Below the pieces are notes generated by a model that was not told the origin of the DNA, ran no database searches, and was given only the letters and a program-made list of their open reading frames with translations. The translations under genes and the position numbers were made by a program. A DNA stretch of 63,735 nucleotides from Palleronia caenipelagi (GTDB lineage: Bacteria > Pseudomonadota > Alphaproteobacteria > Rhodobacterales > Rhodobacteraceae), in contig NZ_VFSV01000015.1 in NCBI RefSeq assembly GCF_007004065.1, positions 1 through 63,735 on the forward strand, given 5' to 3'. This document shows, in pieces, positions 57,117 through 63,735 of this stretch (the stretch's first letter is position 1; each line of letters opens with the position of its first letter).

Positions 57117-57485
57117 ATGATCCAGATGCAGACCAATCTGGATGTGGCTGACAACTCCGGTGCCCGGAGAGTTCAGTGCATCAAGGTCCTCGGCGGGTCC
57201 AAGCGGAAATATGCCTCGGTGGGCGACGTGATCGTCGTCTCCGTGAAAGAGGCCATTCCGCGCGGCCGCGTCAAGAAGGGCGATGTCCGTAAGGCCGTCG
57301 TCGTTCGGACCGCCAAGGAAGTCCGTCGTGAGGACGGCACCGCGATCCGCTTTGATCGCAACGCCGCCGTCATTCTGAACAACAACGGCGAGCCGATTGG
57401 CACGCGTATCTTCGGCCCGGTGGTCCGTGAGCTGCGCGCCAAGAACTACATGAAGATCATCTCGCTTGCTCCGGAGGTGCTGTGA
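57117..57485 (+). CDS. rplN: 50S ribosomal protein L14
   Basis: 122 residues, exactly the usual length. It opens [18 protein letters not shown], with [13 protein letters not shown] and the C-terminal [19 protein letters not shown]. It sits at the intersubunit face of the large subunit. Its stop overlaps the rplX start region (GTGATG). Confidence 0.97.
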   Translation: MIQMQTNLDVADNSGARRVQCIKVLGGSKRKYASVGDVIVVSVKEAIPRGRVKKGDVRKAVVVRTAKEVRREDGTAIRFDRNAAVILNNNGEPIGTRIFGPVVRELRAKNYMKIISLAPEVL

Positions 57486-57789
57486 TGGCTGCGAAACTCC
57501 GTAAAGGCGACAAGGTCGTCGTTCTTGCTGGCAAAGATAAAGGCCAGCAGGGTGAGATCCAGTCCGTTGACCCCAAGGCCGGCAAGGCCGTGGTGGAAGG
57601 TGTGAACATGGCCATCCGTCATCAGCGTCAGTCGCAAACCTCGCAGGGCGGTCGTCTGCCCAAGGCGATGCCGATCGACCTGTCGAACCTGGCCATGCTG
57701 GACAAGGACGGCAAAGCGACCCGCGTCGGCTTCCGCATGGAAGACGGCAAGAAGGTCCGCTACGCCAAGACCACGGGAGACGCGATCTG

Positions 57790-57790
<1 letters not shown>
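57485..57790 (+). CDS. rplX: 50S ribosomal protein L24
   Basis: 101 residues with the KOW motif [19 protein letters not shown] and [18 protein letters not shown]. It is an assembly initiator of the large subunit. An extra GTG three bases upstream is possible; the ATG at 57485 gives the canonical MAAKLRKGD start and shares a base with the rplN stop. Its own stop overlaps the rplE start. Confidence 0.96.
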
Positions 57791-58350
<560 letters not shown>

Positions 58351-58364
58351 GCCTGGAGGACATC

Positions 58365-58670
58365 ATGGCAAAAAAAGCAATGATCGAACGCGAAAAGAAG
58401 CGTCAGGCGCTGGTGGAGAAGTATGCCGCCAAGCGTGCTGAGCTCAAAGAAATCGCGCGCGACGAGTCGAAGCCGATGGAAGAGCGGTTCAAGGCCCAGC
58501 TGAAGCTGGCCAAACTGCCGCGCAATTCCTCGGCCACCCGTCTTCACAACCGTTGTCAGCTCACGGGGCGTCCCCACGCCTATTACCGTAAGCTGAAGAT
58601 GAGCCGGATCGCGCTCCGGGAGCTCGGCTCCCAGGGTCAGATCCCCGGCCTCGTCAAGTCCAGCTGGTAA
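58365..58670 (+). CDS. rpsN: 30S ribosomal protein S14
   Basis: 101 residues, the long zinc-free S14 form (C- type, no CxxC pairs). It has the family region [26 protein letters not shown] and ends [11 protein letters not shown]. It helps form the head of the small subunit. Confidence 0.96.
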   Translation: MAKKAMIEREKKRQALVEKYAAKRAELKEIARDESKPMEERFKAQLKLAKLPRNSSATRLHNRCQLTGRPHAYYRKLKMSRIALRELGSQGQIPGLVKSSW

Positions 58671-58683
58671 GGAGGGTTAACAG

Positions 58684-59076
58684 ATGAACGATCCTCTCGG
58701 TGATATGCTGACCCGGATCCGCAACGCTCAGATGCGTGGCAAATCCACCGTCAAGACGCCGGCTTCCAAGCTGCGCGCCTGGGTGCTGGATGTGCTGGCC
58801 GACGAAGGCTACATCCGCGGCTATGAGAAGACGACCGACGAGCGGGGCCACCCCGCCATCGAGATCAGCCTGAAGTACTTTGACGGCACCCCCGTCATCA
58901 AGGAACTCAAGCGCGTCTCGAAGCCCGGTCGCCGCGTCTACATGGGTGTCGAAAACATCCCGTCCGTCCGTCAGGGCCTCGGTGTGTCCATCGTCTCCAC
59001 CCCGAAGGGTGTGATGTCGGACCAGGCCGCGCGTTCTGCCAATGTCGGCGGCGAAGTGCTCTGCACCGTCTTCTAA
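58684..59076 (+). CDS. rpsH: 30S ribosomal protein S8
   Basis: 130 residues: [18 protein letters not shown] at the start, and [24 protein letters not shown] at the end. It binds the 16S central domain and in many bacteria also represses the spc operon. AAGGAGG lies 9 bases upstream. Confidence 0.97.
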   Translation: MNDPLGDMLTRIRNAQMRGKSTVKTPASKLRAWVLDVLADEGYIRGYEKTTDERGHPAIEISLKYFDGTPVIKELKRVSKPGRRVYMGVENIPSVRQGLGVSIVSTPKGVMSDQAARSANVGGEVLCTVF

Positions 59077-59086
59077 GGAGGGATAT

Positions 59087-59620
59087 ATGTCTCGTATCGG
59101 TAAAAAGCCCGTCGAGCTGCCCTCGGGAGTCGAGGCCAAGCTTGACGGCCAGCGGATTGATGTGAAGGGCCCGAAAGGCTCCCGCTCGTTCCAGGCCACG
59201 GACGACGTGACCATCGAAATCGATGGCGGCGAAATCAAGGTTACCCCGCGTGGCGGCTCCAAGCGGGCGCGTCAGCAGTGGGGCATGACCCGCACCCAGA
59301 TCGCCAACTGCGTGACCGGCGTCACTCAGGGCTTCAAGAAGGAGCTGGAAATCAGCGGTGTGGGTTACCGGGCGCAGGCTCAGGGCAATGTCCTGAAGCT
59401 GAACCTCGGCCTGTCGCACGACGTGGATTTCCAGGTCCCCGACGGCGTCACCGTCACCACCCCGAAGCCCACTGAGATCACTGTCGAAGGCATCGACGAT
59501 CAGCAGGTGGGTCAGGTTGCTGCAAACATTCGCGACTGGCGTCGTCCCGAACCCTACAAGGGTAAGGGCATCCGCTATAAGGGCGAATTCATCTTCCGTA
59601 AGGAAGGCAAGAAGAAGTAA
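59087..59620 (+). CDS. rplF: 50S ribosomal protein L6
   Basis: 177 residues from ATG 59087. It has [34 protein letters not shown] and the C-terminal [21 protein letters not shown]. It lies near the factor-binding site. The frame is open 15 codons further up, but the canonical start is unambiguous and has AAGGAGG. Confidence 0.97.
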   Translation: MSRIGKKPVELPSGVEAKLDGQRIDVKGPKGSRSFQATDDVTIEIDGGEIKVTPRGGSKRARQQWGMTRTQIANCVTGVTQGFKKELEISGVGYRAQAQGNVLKLNLGLSHDVDFQVPDGVTVTTPKPTEITVEGIDDQQVGQVAANIRDWRRPEPYKGKGIRYKGEFIFRKEGKKK

Positions 59621-59632
59621 GGAGCCGGACAG

Positions 59633-59992
59633 ATGGCGAATAGCAAACTCCAGCTGTTCCAGAAGCGCCGCCTGCGCGTCCGGAACAAGCTTCGCAAGGT
59701 CAATGCCGGCCGCGTGCGCCTCTCGGTGCATCGGTCGAACAAGAACATCTCTGCACAAATCATCGATGATGTGCAGGGTGTTACGCTGGCCTCTGCCTCC
59801 ACGCTCGAGAAGGATCTCGGTGTCGTGGGCAAAAACAACGTCGAAGCGGCGGCCAAGGTGGGTGCGGCTCTTGCTGAGCGCGCAAAGGCCAAAGGCGTTG
59901 AGGCGGCTTATTTCGATCGTGGTGGCTTCCTCTACCACGGCTCGATCAAAGCCCTCGCCGACGCGGCCCGCGAAGGCGGCCTGAAGCTGTAA
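59633..59992 (+). CDS. rplR: 50S ribosomal protein L18
   Basis: 119 residues: [40 protein letters not shown] and [23 protein letters not shown]. It binds 5S rRNA together with L5. The gap to rpsE (115 bases) holds an inverted GC repeat (gcgggtcggttctccggcccgc) but no gene. Confidence 0.97.
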   Translation: MANSKLQLFQKRRLRVRNKLRKVNAGRVRLSVHRSNKNISAQIIDDVQGVTLASASTLEKDLGVVGKNNVEAAAKVGAALAERAKAKGVEAAYFDRGGFLYHGSIKALADAAREGGLKL

Positions 59993-60106
59993 GACAGAGC
60001 AGGCGGGTCGGTTCTCCGGCCCGCCTCGATGATCAGGGGGCGCCTCTTGCAGGCGCTCACCGGGATCGGATGAAAGGGCCAGACGGCCCAGATGAAGGAG
60101 CCAGAC

Positions 60107-60682
60107 ATGGCCAGAGAAGACCGCCGGGGCAAAGGTCGCGACCGCGACGAAACCCCCGAATTCGCCGATCGTCTTGTTGCGATCAACCGTGTGTCGAAAA
60201 CTGTTAAGGGTGGTAAGCGCTTCGGCTTTGCCGCGCTCGTGGTTGTCGGCGACCAGCGCGGCCGCGTTGGTTTTGGCAAGGGCAAGGCCAAGGAGGTCCC
60301 CGAGGCCATCCGTAAGGCCACCGAGAGCGCCAAGCGCAACATGATCCGCGTGCCTCTGCGCGATGGCCGGACCCTGCACCACGACGTGCAAGGCCGTCAC
60401 GGCGCTGGCAAGGTGATCATGCGCACCGCCCCGCAGGGTACCGGGATCATTGCCGGTGGTCCGATGCGTGCCGTGTTCGAGATGCTGGGTGTTCAGGACG
60501 TTGTTGCAAAGTCGAATGGCTCGCAAAACCCCTACAACATGATCCGCGCCACGCTGGACGGCCTGCAGAACCAGGCCAGCCCGCGTTCCGTGGCCCAGCG
60601 CCGCGGCAAGAAGGTTGCCGACATCCTGCCCAAGCGTGACGAGGCTCCTGACGCCTCCGCGCAAGTGTCCGAGGAGGCGTAA
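60107..60682 (+). CDS. rpsE: 30S ribosomal protein S5
   Basis: 191 residues from ATG 60107. The N-terminal double-stranded RNA-binding fold has [25 protein letters not shown], and the C-terminal domain has [13 protein letters not shown]. It affects decoding accuracy. An ATG 15 bases upstream (60092) is in frame, but [15 protein letters not shown] is the usual alphaproteobacterial start. Confidence 0.97.
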   Translation: MAREDRRGKGRDRDETPEFADRLVAINRVSKTVKGGKRFGFAALVVVGDQRGRVGFGKGKAKEVPEAIRKATESAKRNMIRVPLRDGRTLHHDVQGRHGAGKVIMRTAPQGTGIIAGGPMRAVFEMLGVQDVVAKSNGSQNPYNMIRATLDGLQNQASPRSVAQRRGKKVADILPKRDEAPDASAQVSEEA

Positions 60683-60685
60683 ACC

Positions 60686-60874
60686 ATGGCCAAAACCATC
60701 GTCGTCAAGCAGATCGGCTCGCCGATCCGCCGCCCCGCCAAGCAGCGTCAGATCCTCGTGGGTCTCGGCCTGAACAAGATGCACCGCACCCGTGAACTTG
60801 AGGACACCCCCTCAATTCGCGGCATGGTCCGCAAGATCCCGCATCTGGTGGAGATCATTGAAGAGCGCGGCTAA
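60686..60874 (+). CDS. rpmD: 50S ribosomal protein L30
   Basis: 62 residues: [20 protein letters not shown] and [20 protein letters not shown]. It is the last ribosomal gene here: rplO and secY, the normal next genes, do not follow. A strong terminator begins 22 bases after the stop. Confidence 0.96.
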   Translation: MAKTIVVKQIGSPIRRPAKQRQILVGLGLNKMHRTRELEDTPSIRGMVRKIPHLVEIIEERG

Positions 60875-60896
60875 TCGCTGGCTATTTACAAATTCG

Positions 60897-60934
60897 AGCC
60901 TCCGATCCTCACAGGTCGGGGGCTTTCTTTTTTT
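60897..60934 (+). terminator. Rho-independent terminator after rpmD
   Basis: Stem agcctccga (60897-60905) with tcgggggct (60916-60924), one G-U pair, loop of 10, then ttctttttttc. It ends the ribosomal transcript. Confidence 0.92.
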
Positions 60935-60935
60935 C

Positions 60936-61088
60936 GCGGCGACCGGGTTTGCGCAGTGGATACTTGGAAGAATACTCGATCCCGTCTGCGAACACCTGTG
61001 CCATGAGCCTCCGCTGGAGCCGACCTGACGCTTGTCGTTGGTCGCTGCTAAGTGTCCACGATCAGTAGTGTTCCCTATGAGGCACTTC
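60936..61088. other. Spacer between the ribosomal terminator and the insertion-sequence remnants
   Basis: About 150 bases with no plausible gene. The stretch gtgtccacgatcagtagtg near 61050 may be the left edge of the IS66 element, but no inverted repeat could be confirmed. Confidence 0.4.
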
Positions 61089-61458
61089 ATGAGCAGGCGG
61101 AAGAAGCGGTTTTGGGCGGATGAAGAGAAGCGGAAGATTTGCGCTCAGTCGAAATCCTGTGCACGTCGGTTGGGCGGCGGTATACGGTGAATGCGAACCA
61201 TATTTTCAAATGGCTTAAGGATCCGCGCTTTGCGCCGGTCACGGAACAACCGGTCGATGATGCGGTGGCCTGCCTGTGGAGGTGAGTGGCAGCACCGTCC
61301 CCGAGCCGGTTTGTCAGGAGATAGCTCCACCGCTACAATCGGCGCTTGTTTTCGCCAGCCTTGTTGACATTACCTTGTCCGATGGTGGGCGTATCTTGGG
61401 TGAGGGCCTGACCGCGGTGACCTGCGTGGCCAGCCTTTTGCGAGATCTGTCGGTTTGA
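61089..61458 (+). pseudogene. IS66 accessory gene tnpA remnant
   Basis: The start MSRRKKRFWADEEKRKICAQ is that of IS66 TnpA. After residue 20 the match jumps frame: RYTVNANHIFKWLKDPRFAP continues in another frame, and a third frame holds ITLSDGGRILGEGLTAV near the C-terminus. At least two frameshifts or small deletions, plus an internal stop at 61188, break the gene. Confidence 0.75.
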
Positions 61459-61468
61459 TTCTTGTCCC

Positions 61469-62231
61469 CCGCAACACCAGCGTTTGGCTGACGAGGTCAA
61501 GGTCCTGAGCCTGAAGGTGGAACAGCTTCAACATCGGTTGCACGGGCACAACCGGCACCGGTTCGGATCAAAGTCTGAGAACCTCGATCAGCTCAACCTG
61601 ACCTTCCGGGAAGGCGAAGAGATCGCCGAAGCGTTGGCAGAACAGGCCAAGCCTGCGCAACCATCGACTGAAGGCAAGTCATCGTGCCAGCATAGCCGCT
61701 AGCCGCTGCCCGATCATTTGGACGGCATGACGAAGTGCTGTTTCCGGGCGAGGACTGCACCCGCTGCGGCGGCAAACTGAAGACGCTCGGCAAGGATATC
61801 ACCAAAGAGCTTGAGTATGCGCCTGGCCGCTTTTTCGTGAACCGGATTGTCCGGCCCCGCAAAGCCTGTCCGGGCTGCGAAGCGATTGTCCGATCCACAC
61901 TACCGTTTTGTCCGATTGAACGTGGGCGACCCGGCCCCGGCTTTTCACACATGCTCTGGTCAGCACATATGCCGATCATCTCCCGCTCTATCGTCGAAGC
62001 CAAATCTATGCCCGTGAGGGGATTGATCTGGACCGCCCGACCCTGGCGGAATGGGTGGCCCGTCAACGGCACTCTTGAAAACCTTCGCTTTGCCGCCACC
62101 GTCTCAGCCTGCGAACATCCAAACTCAAAAAGGTGGACACCCAAGCCTCGCTCACATGGGTGCTCACCCAAATTTCTGATCACAAGATCACGCGTGTCGA
62201 CGAGCTCCGCCCCTGGCGTTACCCCGCCTAA
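61469..62231 (+). pseudogene. IS66 transposase (tnpC) remnant, frameshifted with core deletion
   Basis: Fragments appear in order but in different frames: the N-terminal coiled region (VEQLQHRLHGHNRHRFGSKS), the zinc-finger part (CTRCGGKLKTLG and KACPGCEAIV), a piece reading YADHLPLYRR in a shifted frame, and the true C-terminus [14 protein letters not shown] ending at TAA 62229. The catalytic core between is largely missing. The middle accessory gene tnpB is absent too, as only about 10 bases separate the tnpA and tnpC fragments. Confidence 0.8.
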
Positions 62232-62403
62232 GCAATGTCACAGGTACCATCTGCACCCGGAGGGCGGAGTTCCGCGGTCAAAGACCTTGCGACTGCCACA
62301 TCTTATGATGGATTGCGGGAAGTAAGGTTGCTGAAGGGGCGTTGTCCCATAATTCTGGAGATGGAGGGTTCACTTCTTGAATCCACGCCGTTGGACCCGC
62401 TGC

Positions 62404-62580
62404 ATGAGCAAGCCATCTCCGCCCGCTATCGTAAGACAAACTGGTCCAGCTACAACGCCGCGCTGCGGAAGCGGGGATCCCTGTTGCTCTGGGTGCACAA
62501 GAGCAAGACCTGGCTGGCACCACATGAGGGACGCCCTGGACGTCCGGGATGGTGGCGAAGGCTGACAGGATGCCACCGCC
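62404..62580 (+). pseudogene. IS5-family transposase N-terminal fragment
   Basis: ATG 62404 starts MSKPSPPA; the match then jumps one frame to RKTNWSSYNAALRKRGSLLLW and TWLAPHEGRPGRP, the usual opening of IS5-group transposases. After about 45 residues the similarity stops. The catalytic part is gone. This piece lies between the IS66 and IS3 remnants. Confidence 0.65.
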
Positions 62581-62631
62581 TAAGTCGCGCAGAGACGAAG
62601 ATGAACTGTGTGAAAAGACCCGGCAAGGGCC

Positions 62632-62738
62632 TCATGGCGAGAGACTTTGATCGGCAGGTCGCTGAACGACAGGTCCGCATCGCGGTGCTGAATCAGTACA
62701 CCGCTCTTGGCATGCCAGTCACAGAGCTCATTAGGTAA
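62632..62738 (+). other. Short unrecognised coding-like fragment
   Basis: The frame reads ARDFDRQVAERQVRIAVLNQ and then TALGMPVTELIR before a stop at 62736-62738. It looks protein-like (amphipathic helices) but I do not recognise it. It may be the tail of another mobile-element gene, because both flanks are transposase fragments. Confidence 0.3.
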
Positions 62739-62763
62739 GCCCTGCAAGAGAAAGAGGAAATGC

Positions 62764-62975
62764 GCTGAAACTCCGATTTGTGCAAGAAAGCCCGGGAGGT
62801 TCGCACTACTGAGCAGGCCTATTACCGGTGGTGCAAGCAGTATGGCGGAATTGGAACCGACCAACTGCAGGAACTCAAGCGGCTGCAGAAAGTGCACGAC
62901 CGGCTAAGAAAGGCGGTGTCGGATCTCACGTTGGACAAGCTGATCCTGACCGAGGCCGCACGGGGAAACTTCTGA
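62764..62975 (+). pseudogene. IS3-family OrfA remnant
   Basis: The C-terminal half is clear: YYRWCKQYGGIGTDQLQELK and LRKAVSDLTLDKLILTEAARGNF, the leucine-zipper region of IS3-family (IS407-like) OrfA. The N-terminal helix-turn-helix is disrupted, with a stop at 62766 in the OrfA frame. Confidence 0.75.
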
Positions 62976-63435
62976 GCCCCGCCCGCCGGCGGTCCTGCAT
63001 CGATCATGTGCGCAGCAAGTTGAAGGTTTCTGAGCGTCGTGTCTGCCGGGGCGTTGGCCAGCACTGTTCTACCCAACGACACCGGCTTGGGGGCCGGGCA
63101 GATGAAGAGCGCCTGGTCGCGGACATGATCGCGCTGACCCGTCCGTACGGACGATTCGGATATCGTCGGATCGCTGCGCTGCTCCGGGACGCAGGATGGC
63201 TGGCAAACGACAAGCGCGTCGAACGTCTGCGGCGATGGAAGGGGCTGAAAGTGCCTGCAAGACACCCCAGGAAGGGACGGCTCTGGCTGAACGACGGATC
63301 CTGTGTCCGGTTGCGGCCGGAGTATCGCGATCACGTCTGGTCCTACGAATTCGTCCATTGCGGGACCGATAATGGACGGGGTTTCCGGACCATCAACATC
63401 CTGGACGAGCACAGTAAGGAGTGCCTAGCCATTAA
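62972..63435 (+). pseudogene. IS3-family OrfB truncated by an IS256 element
   Basis: The frame holds LSPARRRSCIDHVRSKLKVS, then RLVADMIALTRPYGRFGYRR, RLWLNDGSCVRLRPEYRDHV, WSYEFVHCGTDNGRGFRT and INILDEHSKECLAI. It stops matching at 63433 where IS256-like sequence begins. In functional relatives the motif is WSYDFV, with the first catalytic Asp; here it reads Glu. The other two catalytic residues are lost. Confidence 0.8.
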
Positions 63436-63735
63436 GGGGTCACGTCCGTCAAGGTGTTGTAATTGGTCGGGTGGCCTGAGGTCATGATCAGGTGGCTTGT
63501 GTCGTGATGCTGAGAATGGGATCGGTCTGCTCGTGGTCGATCTGGGTGAAGGCTTCGACCTGCATGTAGCGGCTGGCGGTCTGCCATTCGTCGTTCTGCT
63601 CGAACAGCACAGCACCGATCAGGCGAATGATTGAGGCTTCGTTCGGGAGTGAGGGCCGGACTGCCATCGGTTCGAAGGAGGGCCCGAACCCGACGACATC
63701 GGCGCGGCGTTTGACCTCCTTGTTGAGGCGCTCGA
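63436..63735 (-). mobile_element. IS256-family element, one end (continues past window)
   Basis: The element begins near 63436 (aggggtcacgtccgtcaagg is the likely terminal inverted repeat region) inside the IS3 orfB. It contains the 3' part of its transposase gene and runs off the window. The exact end and target duplication cannot be fixed without the other side. Confidence 0.65.
63488..63735 (-). CDS. IS256-family transposase, C-terminal part (cut by window edge)
   Basis: 82 codons including TGA at 63488. It reads ERLNKEVKRRADVVG, then PNEASIIRLIGAVLFEQNDE and QTASRYMQVEAF, the well-conserved end of IS256 transposases. Between VVG and PNEAS there are about 12 extra in-frame residues (FGPSFEPMAVRPSL), where relatives I recall have just IF. 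The N-terminal and catalytic portions lie beyond the window. Confidence 0.85.
   Translation of the reverse strand, partial: ERLNKEVKRRADVVGFGPSFEPMAVRPSLPNEASIIRLIGAVLFEQNDEWQTASRYMQVEAFTQIDHEQTDPILSITTQAT

Noticed and set aside
58907-60784. Open frame of 625 codons on the minus strand
   Set aside because: It is antisense to rpsH, rplF, rplR, rpsE and rpmD; highly expressed ribosomal genes with strong codon bias often create such shadows.

Overview
The window looks like chromosomal DNA of an alphaproteobacterium of the order Rhodobacterales, most likely a Roseobacter-group or Rhodobacter-like member of the Rhodobacteraceae. The evidence is the gene content: a bchE-bchJ pair with PpsR/CrtJ and FNR-type sites, a head-spike pair resembling the Rhodobacter capsulatus gene transfer agent (GTA), DUF2927 and DUF3576 lipoproteins, an MbfA-type ferritin/iron exporter, and the leuS-lptE-holA block. 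A very acidic porin (41934-43109) hints at a saline habitat. This is inferred from proteins read by eye; no database search was run.

Layout. 1-300: edge of an IS481-type insertion sequence. 850-4974: minus-strand membrane/toxic-anion module (terC, small membrane protein, XpaC-like, TelA, DUF2927 lipoprotein). 5171-6103: outer-membrane channel-like protein. 6110-8345: bchE-bchJ, bacteriochlorophyll genes with tandem PpsR/CrtJ palindromes and an FNR box, without other photosynthesis genes beside them. 8496-10883: membrane PQQ glucose dehydrogenase, divergent from a periplasmic binding protein plus hybrid histidine kinase (11136-15107). 15111-17212: rluB-type, tadA, lipB and tRNA-Leu(GAG). 17511-22712: polyamine-type ABC importer with a DUF1330 gene and a permease with an outsized loop. 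22782-25396: GTA head-spike pair divergent from a GDP-mannose gene. 25403-29262: argB, an Fe-S protein, a SixA-type phosphatase and a pentaheme cytochrome c. 29373-32471: TetR regulator, MbfA, and a secreted metalloprotease fused to a Hint domain. 32663-34565: overlapping fghA, YaiI and HAD genes. 34638-41187: leuS-lptE-holA-GST and a DUF3576 lipoprotein, with a glycosyltransferase gene lying between the lipoprotein and leuS. 41455-56378: small secreted protein, porin, YggS, L,D-transpeptidase, ribA, response regulator, xth, thioredoxin-TPR, Lon-N, Trm112, UbiH-like, amidase, dapC-like, ftsK, lolA. 56567-60874: ribosomal genes rpmC to rpmD, ended by a strong terminator. 61040-63735: insertion-sequence graveyard (IS66, IS5-type, IS3, IS256).

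How the genes fit together. Several groups are clear operons with 1-4 base stop/start overlaps: the XpaC-TelA module, bchE-bchJ, the spike pair, argB-FeS-sixA, fghA-yaiI-HAD, leuS-lptE-holA-GST, Lon-N/Trm112 and ribA-LDT. The most interesting points are the isolated, redox-controlled bchEJ pair, the GTA spike locus beside a polysaccharide-precursor gene, the binding-protein/hybrid-kinase pair facing the glucose dehydrogenase, the leishmanolysin-Hint fusion, the TetR/MbfA intergenic region with a perfect palindrome and no canonical TetR start codon, and the ribosomal block cut off from its usual neighbours. Both ends of the window lie inside insertion sequences, as expected for an assembly contig broken at repeats.
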